DNA of 64,000 bases from Acidimicrobiales bacterium. Lineage in GTDB: Bacteria; Actinomycetota; Acidimicrobiia; Acidimicrobiales; Poriferisodalaceae. The DNA is taken from positions 1-64,000 of the forward strand of contig JASLTG010000001.1 of NCBI GenBank assembly GCA_030743005.1, in the 5' to 3' direction. A model generated the notes under the pieces. It worked only from the letters and a program-made list of their open reading frames with translations, was not told the origin of the DNA and searched no databases. Numbering within the stretch: the stretch's first letter is position 1; each line of letters begins with the position of its first letter. The position numbers were made by a program, and so were the translations under genes. Positions 17,383-25,310 of the stretch are shown one piece after another.

Positions 17383-18171
17383 TTACATGGTGAACCGAAG
17401 GTTTCGTGCTGCGTGAGCACCAAGTTCGACATCGCCTGACCAAGTAATAGCGCCTTCACTGATAGCAACTTCTGGGTCAATGCGTCCACAGGCCTGGTTC
17501 ATAAAGGCCATTGAGTCGCAGTGAAGAGTGGTTGTAGGCGTATCAATAGGTTCACACTCAACGGCACGTTCTTCGACGCGCACATAAATGTCCCGTTCTA
17601 TCGAACCTGTGATATCGAAGTGAATTGATTGGCCTTCAGCAAGCCCAATCTTCTTACCTGCGATATAGCCGATGGAGAGGTGAACTTCATTCAAAGCCAT
17701 TTCTGCTGCTGGCCCACCATTATCGGTATCGATGCCTAAAGGAGTTCGACAATCCCGCTCATGCATCCAGAAGTCAAATTCGCGGACAGCCATGAAACGT
17801 CCGTAAGTGGCAGGGCCTACAGGAGTGACGCTCGGGTTAGCGAAGTCGTCTTCGGTAGTTTCGGAAAGATTTTGTCGCCGAATGTCAAACGTGTTTTGCA
17901 TATGTTCAACCAACTCAGCGTCCGGCATTTGCATAGCGGCTTCAAAGTAGCCCCCAACCTTTTCAAAAGGTGGCGGGGTATCTAAGCCGGATGGCAACCA
18001 ATTCGACAAGGCCTGTTCTACTGACACCATGTGCGCGGCGACACCCCTAATAGTCCATTCGGGGCATAGCGATTGGGTCTGCCATTGGCTGCCGTCGAGT
18101 TTGCTGAGGAATTCGACAACACTCTTCCAACAAACATCAAGATTGTTAACAATTAGCTCTCGTTCGCTCAT
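17383..18171 (-). CDS. Maleylpyruvate isomerase-family mycothiol-dependent enzyme (DinB fold)
   Basis: The 262-residue protein has the DinB/MDMPI four-helix domain. It begins MSERELIVNNLDVCWKSVVE, then LCPEWTIRGVAAHMVSVEQAL provides the first metal His, and FWMHERDCRTPLG the His pair and Asp (about 140). The C-terminal domain (about 170-262) is the SCP-2-like MDMPI_C fold. Characterised members use mycothiol for isomerisation or thiol transfer; the substrate here is unknown. Start 18171 is preferred over an extension to 18249 because TACGTT lies six bases upstream. Together with Mca this argues that mycothiol is the main low-molecular-weight thiol. Confidence 0.8.
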   Translation of the reverse strand: MSERELIVNNLDVCWKSVVEFLSKLDGSQWQTQSLCPEWTIRGVAAHMVSVEQALSNWLPSGLDTPPPFEKVGGYFEAAMQMPDAELVEHMQNTFDIRRQNLSETTEDDFANPSVTPVGPATYGRFMAVREFDFWMHERDCRTPLGIDTDNGGPAAEMALNEVHLSIGYIAGKKIGLAEGQSIHFDITGSIERDIYVRVEERAVECEPIDTPTTTLHCDSMAFMNQACGRIDPEVAISEGAITWSGDVELGAHAARNLRFTM

Positions 18172-18177
18172 GTCACA

Positions 18178-18183
18178 AACGTA
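18178..18183 (-). promoter_or_regulatory. -10 box of a probable leaderless transcript (mycothiol-dependent enzyme gene)
   Basis: On the minus strand TACGTT is followed by six bases and the ATG at 18171. Confidence 0.45.
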
Positions 18184-18294
18184 GCTTTGATTGAATGATC
18201 GCTGTTGAGTGTTACGTGTAATGATTCGACGGCAGAACAACACGCGCAATAAAGAATGGCCTCGGTGGAGAACTTGGCCCGATAGGGGAAACCG

Positions 18295-19338
18295 ATGAAT
18301 TCTTGGGATGTGACTTTGGTCGGGGCTTATGGGTCTCCGTATTCCGTCAAAATGCGCGCGGTGCTTCGATACCGCCGGATTTCACACAGGTGGGTTGTTC
18401 GAGGCTCGGCAGAAGACCAAGGGTTTCCTAAACCCCCGGTAGCGATCATTCCGATGCTTGCCTTTCGCGACGAAGACGGTGATTATTCCGAGGTGATGGT
18501 GGATTCATCTCCCCAAATCCTGCGGTTGGAAGAGGATTATTCCGATAGAAGCCTGCTGCCAGCGGACCCTGTGGTGGGGTTTCTTGATCACCTAATTGAA
18601 GATTATGGCGATGAATGGGTGACAAAGATGATGTACCACTACCGATGGCATCACCTTTATGTTGATGCCATAGCGAAGGCAGGCGACATGCTGCCGTTGA
18701 TGTCGGACAACCAAATGAACCCCGAACAGCATCGTGAAATCAAGGATTTCATTACTAGCCGACAGATGAGTAGGACTGCTTTAGTTGGCTCTACAGATGA
18801 GAACCGTGACGTGATAGAGGACAGTTTTGTTCGGCTTCTTACGACGCTAGAAACTCACTTAACCGAGCACCAATTTCTTTTAGGTAACCGTCCGGGCCGA
18901 GGTGACTTTGGCCTATTCGGTCAGTTCAGTCAGCTATTTTTCTGGGAACCCGACTCTTCACTGATAGCAGCTCGCCGAAGTCCTAGAAGTGTCATTTGGG
19001 CTTACCAGGTCGATGATTTGTCTTCACTGGAGATCAGCGAAAACGAGGGGTGGTTCACGCGTAACAACCTGCCAGAATCATCCCTTAGTTTGCTTACTGA
19101 AATAGGGCGTACCTACGCACCGTTCTTAATAGCGAATGAGCAGGCCATAGCTGCCGATGACCCAGAGTTGTCGTGTCTGATTGAGGGTCGCGAGTACAAA
19201 CAAGCGCCGTTCGCATACCAAAATAAATGCTTAAGTTGGATACGCGACGCTTTCCGACAACTGTCCATCGACGACCAACAGGCAGTTGCACAAGTTTTGA
19301 GCGGTACAGGATGCGAAGTCTTGATCGCCGATGTCTGA
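18295..19338 (+). CDS. Glutathione S-transferase-fold protein
   Basis: The 347-residue protein opens with a thioredoxin-like GST N-domain. LVGAYGSPYSVKMRAVLRYRR has the Ser-Pro-Tyr-Ser arrangement of the GST active-site loop, VAIIPMLAFRDEDG supplies the cis-Pro region, and VDSSPQILRLEEDY the Ser that would bind the thiol gamma-carboxylate. The helical C-domain (about 95-340) is longer than in typical GSTs. Actinobacteria of this type use mycothiol rather than glutathione, so the ligand may be another thiol, or the protein may be structural. Its end overlaps the next start by 8 bases. A ribosome-binding site (AGGGG) lies about 6 bases before the ATG. Confidence 0.72.
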   Translation: MNSWDVTLVGAYGSPYSVKMRAVLRYRRISHRWVVRGSAEDQGFPKPPVAIIPMLAFRDEDGDYSEVMVDSSPQILRLEEDYSDRSLLPADPVVGFLDHLIEDYGDEWVTKMMYHYRWHHLYVDAIAKAGDMLPLMSDNQMNPEQHREIKDFITSRQMSRTALVGSTDENRDVIEDSFVRLLTTLETHLTEHQFLLGNRPGRGDFGLFGQFSQLFFWEPDSSLIAARRSPRSVIWAYQVDDLSSLEISENEGWFTRNNLPESSLSLLTEIGRTYAPFLIANEQAIAADDPELSCLIEGREYKQAPFAYQNKCLSWIRDAFRQLSIDDQQAVAQVLSGTGCEVLIADV

Positions 19339-19996
19339 GGGCAAAGCCGTCATATTCGACAAAGACGGCACTTTGCTTGACTTCCACGCAACCTGGAATG
19401 AAGCCATCGGGTCTGCTTTCGATCTAGTAGCAGACCAGAACGCTAAAGAACGTGCAGCGGAGCTTTTCGGATACGACCTAGCTGAACGATGCGTGTTGTC
19501 GCATTCAGCGTTCATCAGTGAGACCAGTGAGACAACTGACAATCTGGTTGCTGATTTGATTGACGTCGCTACCTTTAAGCAAACAATCAATGAAGCATCT
19601 CAGCGCAACATTGTTGCCAACAAGGGAGCGACAGCTGCGTTGGACGCGTTGATCGACCGGGGCTGGAAGTTAGCAGTCGCTACAAATGATTCGGAATCGT
19701 GTGCGATTGATCATGTTGAGGCTTTGAAGTGGAGTCACTTTTTCACTTCGGTGAAAGGGTTTGATTCGGGCCATGGGTCGAAGCCAGGTCCGGGAATGGT
19801 TCTAGCGGCCGCTGAGGAATGCAATGCGCTCGGAGGTGTGTATGTGATGGTCGGAGATTCAGTGCACGACATTCTCGCGGGCCAGGCTGCAGGTGCCATC
19901 ACCGTGGCGATCGGACAGCAGTCCTCAGCTTTGCGGCTCGCGGATATGCAGATAGAGGAACTGGGTGAGCTCATCGAGTTAGTTGACGGCCTTTAG
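19331..19996 (+). CDS. HAD-superfamily phosphatase (phosphoglycolate phosphatase-like)
   Basis: This 221-residue protein has HAD motif I FDKDGTLLDF (11-18), motif II AVATND, a lysine in GSKPGPGMV (motif III) and the acidic motif IV VMVGDSVHDILAG. The helical cap (about 20-95) is of the C1 type seen in Gph/PGP enzymes. It probably dephosphorylates a small metabolite. It overlaps the GST-like gene by 8 bases and is translated with it, but no functional link between the two is evident. Confidence 0.85.
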   Translation: MSEGKAVIFDKDGTLLDFHATWNEAIGSAFDLVADQNAKERAAELFGYDLAERCVLSHSAFISETSETTDNLVADLIDVATFKQTINEASQRNIVANKGATAALDALIDRGWKLAVATNDSESCAIDHVEALKWSHFFTSVKGFDSGHGSKPGPGMVLAAAEECNALGGVYVMVGDSVHDILAGQAAGAITVAIGQQSSALRLADMQIEELGELIELVDGL

Positions 19997-20018
19997 CTGA
20001 ATGAAAGAAAGATTGGGT

Positions 20019-20927
20019 CTAATCAACTTCGGTTCTGATTCGGGCATGAATTGCCTCTAGTTGTTCGATCATCGCGTCAACTGAACGAGCTCCAGCTTGG
20101 AATACCGCGGTTGCGTTGACTGACGTCCAATCGAAGCCCATCGCGTTAACAACCGCTGCGCGCTCGGCTATAGCGTCGAGATTTGCGTAGAACAGTTTGT
20201 CTGCATCGCTTCGAGGGGGCGGTTGCAACATGAGTTGAAAGCCGATTTCCGCCGGATCGCGACCGAATTCTTCAGCCAAGCGTTGGATATCGGTAACGCA
20301 GAGAAGAGCTTGCTCATCGGTAACTCCTGACGCCATCCATCCGTCAGCCTTTTGGGCCGTTCTCCTCAGGGCAGCAGGGCTTTCTCCTCCGACCCATATA
20401 GGGATCTTGACGCCTTGAGGAGAGACTGGCTCCATGCCCATATCGTGCGAGTCGTAGTAGTTGCCTCGAAATTCGATGCGGCCGCCTTGCCAATAACTTC
20501 TCAGTAGGTCAATCGCTTCGTCCATGCGTTTTCCACGAGTCGAAAAATCTTCCTCAAGAGCGTCATACTCGCTGTCTTGCCAGCCGACACCGACGCCCAA
20601 CCGGACCCGCCCCTGGGACAGGGTGTCGAGGGTGCTGATTTGTTTCGCAACTAACACAGGCTGACGTTGGGGTAGTACTAGGACCTCAGTAGAAAGCGAC
20701 ACTTTCGAGGTGACCGCCGCTATGTTCGCTAGAAGCATCAGCGCTTCAAGAATTGGCATCTCTGCGGGATAAATAGTGCGACGATCCTGAGATGGGTAAC
20801 CCATGACCACATGGTCAAAGGCTGCTATCTCGTCGTAACCGATTTGTTCGATCGCTGAGGCAAGAGCGAGCACTTGCTGCGGTCCTTCTCGGTAAGCAAC
20901 CGACGGGAAGTCCACGGCGATTTTCAT
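20019..20927 (-). CDS. LLM class F420-dependent oxidoreductase, TIGR03619-like
   Basis: The 302-residue luciferase-like protein carries IGYDEIAAFDHVVMG, VSLSTEVLVLPQRQPVLVAKQ, GRVRLGVGVGWQDSEYDALEED and PIWVGGESPAALRRTAQKADGW. These motifs match the subfamily often labelled TIGR03619 (Rv2161c-like), expected to use F420. The start lies directly after the stop of the MaoC-like gene, so it is the last gene of a three-gene operon (21838-20019). The operon pairing of a split MaoC dehydratase with an F420 enzyme suggests an acyl-CoA or enoyl substrate. Confidence 0.84.
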   Translation of the reverse strand: MKIAVDFPSVAYREGPQQVLALASAIEQIGYDEIAAFDHVVMGYPSQDRRTIYPAEMPILEALMLLANIAAVTSKVSLSTEVLVLPQRQPVLVAKQISTLDTLSQGRVRLGVGVGWQDSEYDALEEDFSTRGKRMDEAIDLLRSYWQGGRIEFRGNYYDSHDMGMEPVSPQGVKIPIWVGGESPAALRRTAQKADGWMASGVTDEQALLCVTDIQRLAEEFGRDPAEIGFQLMLQPPPRSDADKLFYANLDAIAERAAVVNAMGFDWTSVNATAVFQAGARSVDAMIEQLEAIHARIRTEVD

Positions 20928-21350
20928 TTAACTCTGCTCCAACTTTACGGTCGCCTTTGCCGGCATCAGAACGCTACCGTCTTCTTTTCGTTCATAAATC
21001 TCAAGTTGTACTGAACCATTCACTTGGTCAACCGATATGACAGAGCCGGAAAAGCTCAGTTCTTCACTGACGAAGGCGCTTGCTCGGTTCTGCCACTCGA
21101 CTGAAAGTAAACGCGCATGAGGCCCAGCCCAATCGGTAATGAACTGGGTGAGCCAAGAACCTTGAAGAGGCCCATGCACGACAATGTCCTGATGGCCTTC
21201 GTAGTTGGCGTACGCCCTATCGTAATGAATGCGATGCGGATTGAAGCTAGCGGCGCTGTAGAGGAACAGTTCGGCTTCTTCAGCGCGTTTGTGCATAACA
21301 GGTAACTCATCGCCCACTTTGATTGTGCTCATGTCGGGGTATTTACTCAT
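20928..21350 (-). CDS. MaoC-like hotdog dehydratase subunit
   Basis: The 140-residue protein is a single hotdog with SFNPHRIHYDRAYANYEGHQDIVVHGPL. The Asn/His pair sits where MaoC and R-hydratase enzymes place their catalytic Asp-His, but the first residue here is Asn-Pro-His rather than Asp-x-Asn-x-x-His. It starts with ATGA overlapping the stop of the MaoC-N gene, so the two probably make a heteromeric enoyl-CoA hydratase as in ChsH1/ChsH2-type systems of mycobacteria. ATG 21350 is preferred; ATG 21332 is possible. The hydration substrate is unknown. Confidence 0.8.
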   Translation of the reverse strand: MSKYPDMSTIKVGDELPVMHKRAEEAELFLYSAASFNPHRIHYDRAYANYEGHQDIVVHGPLQGSWLTQFITDWAGPHARLLSVEWQNRASAFVSEELSFSGSVISVDQVNGSVQLEIYERKEDGSVLMPAKATVKLEQS

Positions 21351-21838
21351 CGCGCAATTCCTATCTGACGGGATCGTGCCACTACCTGTTCATCTTGATT
21401 GGTGAAAGTAGTTTCCCGTACCAATCGAACGAAAGGACCTTTCTTTCCCTCTTTCTGATCAAGATCTAAGAGTCGTGTCGTGCCCGTGATCTCATCTCCG
21501 ACGCAGACTGGTTCTAGAAAGTCCCATTCTTCGCCTCCGAACATCATTCGAGCAACTTTCAAGACCACACTTGTCGAATCTTCGTACAGGCCGTCGGTCC
21601 TAAGCTTCGATGCCGGTTCAGGAGCCACGAGTGCATGAGTAATGAACAACGGCGGAATGGTCAGGGTCCGGTATCCAGCTGCTTTAGCGGACTCGTCATC
21701 GAAATAAATGGGATTTAGATCTCCAACCGCGTACGCGTAACGCTGCGATTCTCGACGATCAATTCGTACAGTGACAGGGCCAGCCAAAATTTCGCCGACA
21801 CGAGCTAACGACTCTGGTGGGATCAAAGAACTAGACAT
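21347..21838 (-). CDS. MaoC-N (FAS1-like dehydratase) domain protein
   Basis: This 163-residue hotdog protein has VTVRIDRRESQRYAYAVGDLNPIYFDDESAKAAGYRTLTIPP (motif at about 21-62), the standard opening of FAS1-like or MaoC_dehydrat_N domains, and a C-terminal RLVRETTFTNQDEQVVARSR strand. Such half-enzymes pair with a second hotdog subunit to hydrate 2-enoyl-CoA. The next gene, overlapping by 4 bases, is that second subunit. Transcription is probably leaderless from TAGCCT. Divergent from msrA across about 70 bases. Confidence 0.82.
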   Translation of the reverse strand: MSSSLIPPESLARVGEILAGPVTVRIDRRESQRYAYAVGDLNPIYFDDESAKAAGYRTLTIPPLFITHALVAPEPASKLRTDGLYEDSTSVVLKVARMMFGGEEWDFLEPVCVGDEITGTTRLLDLDQKEGKKGPFVRLVRETTFTNQDEQVVARSRQIGIAR

Positions 21839-21844
21839 GCCGTA

Positions 21845-21850
21845 AGGCTA
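21845..21850 (-). promoter_or_regulatory. -10 box of a probable leaderless transcript (MaoC operon)
   Basis: On the minus strand TAGCCT is followed by six bases and the ATG at 21838. Confidence 0.45.
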
Positions 21851-21907
21851 GGTGAGGGCGGTGCTTCTTTGCCTGCGCTGGTCTAATCTGAACCCGAGGT
21901 ACTCATT

Positions 21908-22561
21908 ATGTCGTTGTGGAGTAACAAGCTAGAGCTGCCAACTATGGAAACAGCGCTGCCCGGGCGGGAGCTGGTTATGCCAGTTCCGTCTGCTCACGAA
22001 GTACTGGGTGAGTCCTTGATGCCGCCGTTCCCAGCTTCGAGCGAACGCATCGTTTTTGGGATGGGCTGTTTTTGGGGCGCGGAGCGAATCTTTTGGAACG
22101 TATCCGGTGTGGTGACCACAGCAGTTGGTTATGTGGGTGGCTTTACTAAGAACCCCACCTATGAAGAGGTCTGTAGTGGGCTTACCGGACATAACGAAGT
22201 TGCTTTGGTGATCTATGACCCTGGCGTCACTAGTTACGCAAAAATGCTTGAGTTGTTTTGGGAGAATCATGATCCAACTCAGGGGATGCGCCAAGGAAAC
22301 GACATGGGTACCCAGTACCGGTCGGGCATCTATGTGTCTAACGAGCAACAGCGCAATCTCGCCGAATCAAGCCGGGTCGAGTTTCAGTCAGCGCTCAGCG
22401 AAGCTGGGTATGGCTCAATTACTACAGAAATTCTTGATGAAGGCCCCTTCTACTACGCAGAGCACTACCACCAGCAGTACTTGCACAAAGTACCCAACGG
22501 TTATTGCGGTATCGGTGGCACTGGTGTGAGCTGCCCGACTGGGATTGCCATCGGCGATTAG
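21908..22561 (+). CDS. msrA: Peptide-methionine (S)-S-oxide reductase
   Basis: The 217-residue protein has the catalytic [13 protein letters not shown] with Cys54, the substrate-pocket segment [15 protein letters not shown] and [12 protein letters not shown]. MsrA reduces methionine-S-sulfoxide in proteins. Resolving cysteines could be those near the C-terminus ([13 protein letters not shown]). A GAGG lies about 8 bases before ATG 21908 and TAATCT upstream could be its -10. The first 45 residues form an N-terminal extension as in other bacterial MsrA of about 210 residues. Highly confident. Confidence 0.95.
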   Translation: MSLWSNKLELPTMETALPGRELVMPVPSAHEVLGESLMPPFPASSERIVFGMGCFWGAERIFWNVSGVVTTAVGYVGGFTKNPTYEEVCSGLTGHNEVALVIYDPGVTSYAKMLELFWENHDPTQGMRQGNDMGTQYRSGIYVSNEQQRNLAESSRVEFQSALSEAGYGSITTEILDEGPFYYAEHYHQQYLHKVPNGYCGIGGTGVSCPTGIAIGD

Positions 22562-22571
22562 CTAGCGATTT

Positions 22572-23567
22572 CTAGTCATTAATCGCAGCCATTGCCTCCA
22601 GTGTTAGCTGTGTTACTAGTTTGCGATCTTGTCCCCAGGGCATCGGCATGAGAATCGGGTATTGAACGCCAGCGTCTAGATAGCTAGTAGCAAACGCGGC
22701 TACTTCTTCTTTGTTTCCTATGAAATTGATCGCTTGGATCATTTCTTCACTTATCGCTGCTAGAGCGCCTTCGCGGTCTCGTTCTTGTTGACGTGAACGC
22801 AGCTCTTGAACTTCATCTTCGAAACCCGCGGAGCGAAACATGTTGGCGTAGCCATCTGCCATCGCATAATTGAACAGGTCTTTGCGAGCGGAACGTTCCG
22901 CCTCCTCGAAGTCCCCGACAGCGGCATGAATATTGCTCATAATGAGGGCGTCGCCCCCTGACCTGATGTGTTTGACGGCGTCTGTGACATGGCTGGCTGG
23001 GATGTAGTTCAAGAGGACAGCGTCAGCAATTTCGCCTGCCAATTTCAACATTTGGGGATTGAGCGCGGCAACGACGATTTTCGGGGTTTGCTCTGGGGTT
23101 CGCATAGCTAGCCGAAAGCGCTTGACCTGCCAGAAGTCCCCTTCGAAGGTGACAGGTTCGCCCGATAAACATTCCCGCGTTAAGGCCACGTATTCGCGCA
23201 TCATCGCGATTGGGCGATCTGGCGCTTCGATTCCGTGCTGTCGAAGTACACCGGGAGCTGAAACGCCCAGCCCTATCCAAATAGTTCGTTGAGGGTTGAG
23301 TGACTGAAGTGTTGCAGCTGTCATTGCTGTCAAAGAAGGACTGCGTAACTGAATAGGCATGATTCCTGTCGCCAGATCGAGCTTTGGCGCTGCTTGAGAA
23401 ACTGCTCCCAGAAGACTGACGGCATCGGTGCCGGTTGCTTCTACTGTCCAAAATGATTGGTATCCAGCAGCAACAGCTGCTTGCGCAATTTCAGGAACTG
23501 CTGAAGGCCCTAAAACACCGAGACTTCCGTAGGTAACTCCTAAAGGAGTTTGTGATTCTCTGCTCAT
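22572..23567 (-). CDS. LLM class F420-dependent oxidoreductase
   Basis: The 331-residue luciferase-like protein shows VTYGSLGVLGPSAVPEIAQAAVAAGYQSFW, LDLATGIMPIQLRSPSLTAMTA, QRTIWIGLGVSAPGVLRQHG and PKIVVAALNPQMLKLAGEIADAVLLNY in the usual order (about residues 9-200). It resembles the product of 7467-8435 in the PKIVVAALNPQML segment. Redox cofactor is probably F420 by analogy with actinobacterial relatives. It stands alone, convergent with msrA. TATGTT lies seven bases before the ATG, consistent with a leaderless mRNA. Confidence 0.8.
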   Translation of the reverse strand: MSRESQTPLGVTYGSLGVLGPSAVPEIAQAAVAAGYQSFWTVEATGTDAVSLLGAVSQAAPKLDLATGIMPIQLRSPSLTAMTAATLQSLNPQRTIWIGLGVSAPGVLRQHGIEAPDRPIAMMREYVALTRECLSGEPVTFEGDFWQVKRFRLAMRTPEQTPKIVVAALNPQMLKLAGEIADAVLLNYIPASHVTDAVKHIRSGGDALIMSNIHAAVGDFEEAERSARKDLFNYAMADGYANMFRSAGFEDEVQELRSRQQERDREGALAAISEEMIQAINFIGNKEEVAAFATSYLDAGVQYPILMPMPWGQDRKLVTQLTLEAMAAIND

Positions 23568-23574
23568 TTACTTC

Positions 23575-23580
23575 AACATA
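23575..23580 (-). promoter_or_regulatory. -10 box of a probable leaderless transcript (luciferase-like gene)
   Basis: On the minus strand TATGTT is followed by seven bases and the ATG at 23567. Confidence 0.42.
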
Positions 23581-23631
23581 CTCCTCAGATGAAAGTTCGT
23601 TCTTGTAGCAAATATGTTCGTTGTAGAGCGG

Positions 23632-23658
23632 TTGACAGCGCTAGGGTGAGAGTAGGAC
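23632..23658 (+). promoter_or_regulatory. Candidate promoter for the 87-aa gene
   Basis: TTGACA (23632-23637) matches the -35 consensus. TAGGAC (23653-23658) could be the -10, with 15 bases between them, which is short, and six bases to the ATG at 23665. The downstream gene would be leaderless. Confidence 0.3.
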
Positions 23659-23664
23659 CTGGTT

Positions 23665-23928
23665 ATGCCAACCAGCGGATTGGAGCATCTGGTGACTGAA
23701 CCTCAGGACATGAAGATAGTCGTCCCGGAAAACGTCGAAGAAGCGCTTTCTGTGGTTGACCGTGCCTTGGGTAGTTTCATGCATCGAGAGTTAGTCTCAG
23801 CGAGCGAAGTAACTGACGTGCTTCTGGACATTCGGACAGCCTTGAGTCGGGCTGAACAACCGGCAGCGGATGTGACCATCGATCTTTCCGAAGTTGAGAC
23901 CGAAATGGAAGTTTCCGCTCAGGCATAG
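23665..23928 (+). CDS. Small acidic protein of unknown function (87 aa)
   Basis: The protein begins MPTSGLEHLVTEPQDMKIVV and is mostly helical, with VEEALSVVDRALGSFMH and SEVTDVLLDIRTALSRA as two amphipathic helices, then an acidic tail with alternating Glu and Val. I do not recognise a family. The regular helices and good codon periodicity argue for a real gene. It stands between divergent and convergent neighbours with no operon partner. A consensus-like -35 lies upstream. Confidence 0.55.
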   Translation: MPTSGLEHLVTEPQDMKIVVPENVEEALSVVDRALGSFMHRELVSASEVTDVLLDIRTALSRAEQPAADVTIDLSEVETEMEVSAQA

Positions 23929-23961
23929 ATCCGTAAAACCTAGGTAGCCACTAGCAGCGGA

Positions 23962-24531
23962 TTAGTCCTTAGGCACAAGGCTTGATAGGGCCTTTCCCAA
24001 GAGCAAGCCGATGGACGCGCCCGCTGCCACGTCAGAGGCGTGGTGAAGCCGAACGTGTATTCGCGAACACGCGACAACGCCCGCGACCAAATGCCAAAGC
24101 TTCCCAAATTTTGAGCGACGTGAAAGAACGGCCGAAGCGCAAAATGCCGCAGATGCGTGCCCAGACGGGAAACTCGAGGTGATCGGCTCACGTAGTTGGT
24201 GCGCCGTACGGTTCTCGGAAGCGGACCCAGGGCGACTTCGCCGAAAAAATCTCTTGACTCCTTGGTTGATTAACAGAGACTCAGCTCCCATTAGAGCGCT
24301 GAAGCCAACGGCAGCTCTTGGCCGTCTTCCTGGTGGGAGCGCACGAATTCCCCCAACAATGTGCCAGATGAGACTGAAATCTCCGAGGTTGGATGCCGCG
24401 TAGAACAAGCGATCGACTGAGGGCACTCCTCGCCAACGCTCCCACCACTGATCGACTTGTTTATCCAGTTCGTCGATTTTTAGACTGATCGGACTTGTTT
24501 CGTTCACGTACGCCGTCCCCGTAGAGCGCAA
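23962..24531 (-). CDS. PAP2-family phosphatase
   Basis: This 189-residue integral membrane protein carries all three phosphatidic-acid-phosphatase motifs: K93-RFFRRSR-P101, F121-PSGH125 and S156-R157-IHVRL-H163-xxx-D167. It probably dephosphorylates lipid phosphates or isoprenyl pyrophosphates on the outer face of the membrane. The start may be TTG 24531 or GTG 24507; the latter would remove the first eight residues. It is convergent with the small gene upstream and precedes the LysM lipoprotein genes without obvious coupling. Confidence 0.85.
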   Translation of the reverse strand: MRSTGTAYVNETSPISLKIDELDKQVDQWWERWRGVPSVDRLFYAASNLGDFSLIWHIVGGIRALPPGRRPRAAVGFSALMGAESLLINQGVKRFFRRSRPGSASENRTAHQLREPITSSFPSGHASAAFCASAVLSRRSKFGKLWHLVAGVVACSRIHVRLHHASDVAAGASIGLLLGKALSSLVPKD

Positions 24532-24582
24532 TTACAGTTACACGTCAGCCCCGACAAATCCAGGCACCCCCTAGAAGTATTG

Positions 24583-24966
24583 CTATTGCGTCAGCGAGGT
24601 GGTCGGTTCAAGAGTCGGCAACAAAGGGTCTGTTGGAGGTGAAATAGTCAGCAACGGGCCGTCCCCTTCACTAGGGGGAGGTGGAATTAGGAGCACCTGT
24701 CCCACGTAGATCATGGTTGGGTCGGCGATGTTGTTTTCGCGTACTAAGTCGTTCAGATTGATACCGAATCGATCGGCGATAGCTATCAACGTGTCTCCTC
24801 GAACAACCGAATATGTCTTACGGAACTCGCTGATTTCTGGTGTTGTCTCTTTCGTTTCTGCTGAGGGTGACGTGTTGACAACGGGTTCAGGTGCTCTGGC
24901 CGAAGTGCACCCCAAAGCACAAATTGTTAATAGGGACAGTGACGCAAAGTAGCGCAACCTCACCAT
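24583..24966 (-). CDS. LysM-domain lipoprotein
   Basis: The 127-residue protein has a signal peptide with lipobox ending CALGC (Cys20), a Ser/Thr/Pro/Glu linker and one LysM domain (about 51-97: YSVVRGDTLIAIADRFGINL, VGQVLLIPPPP), followed by a Pro/Thr-rich tail. LysM binds peptidoglycan, so it is likely an envelope-anchored wall-binding protein with no catalytic domain. It starts 5 bases after the stop of the next LysM gene upstream. GAGG precedes the ATG. It is the third gene of a unit with methionine aminopeptidase. Confidence 0.8.
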   Translation of the reverse strand: MVRLRYFASLSLLTICALGCTSARAPEPVVNTSPSAETKETTPEISEFRKTYSVVRGDTLIAIADRFGINLNDLVRENNIADPTMIYVGQVLLIPPPPSEGDGPLLTISPPTDPLLPTLEPTTSLTQ

Positions 24967-24971
24967 CAGCC

Positions 24972-25310
24972 TCAGTCGGAGCTTTCATCGGAAGGGGGAG
25001 GAATGAACAGTGTTTCCCCTATGCCTAAGATCGTGTCTTCCTTGCCGTTTTCGCGCATAAGTTCGGACACAGTTACCCCGAAACCTTTGGCGATCTTGCC
25101 AAGAGTGTCACCGGGCTGAACCACGTACGCCATTCTTTGTACGACTTTCTCAGTGGTTGTTGTTGTGAGTTCAGGGCGAAGTGTTGTTAAGACCGGCGTC
25201 GTAGAAGGGATTGGGCGACTCTTAGGTTCATTCGCGCACCCAAGTGTCAACAACAAAAGTGTTGCAAGAACCCCCAATGCCATTCGAACTTGCATAACTG
25301 CTCTAATCAT
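24972..25310 (-). CDS. LysM-domain lipoprotein
   Basis: The 112-residue protein (from ATG 25310) has a long hydrophobic signal with lipobox LTLGC (about Cys25), a Thr-rich linker and a single LysM (about 61-105: YVVQPGDTLGKIAKGFGV, IGETLFIPPP). It is a paralogue of the LysM lipoprotein just downstream and has the same architecture. ATG 25310 overlaps the end of the map gene by 8 bases (ATGATTAG), favouring this start over the in-frame codons further upstream or downstream at 25295. Envelope function inferred. Confidence 0.78.
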   Translation of the reverse strand: MIRAVMQVRMALGVLATLLLLTLGCANEPKSRPIPSTTPVLTTLRPELTTTTTEKVVQRMAYVVQPGDTLGKIAKGFGVTVSELMRENGKEDTILGIGETLFIPPPSDESSD

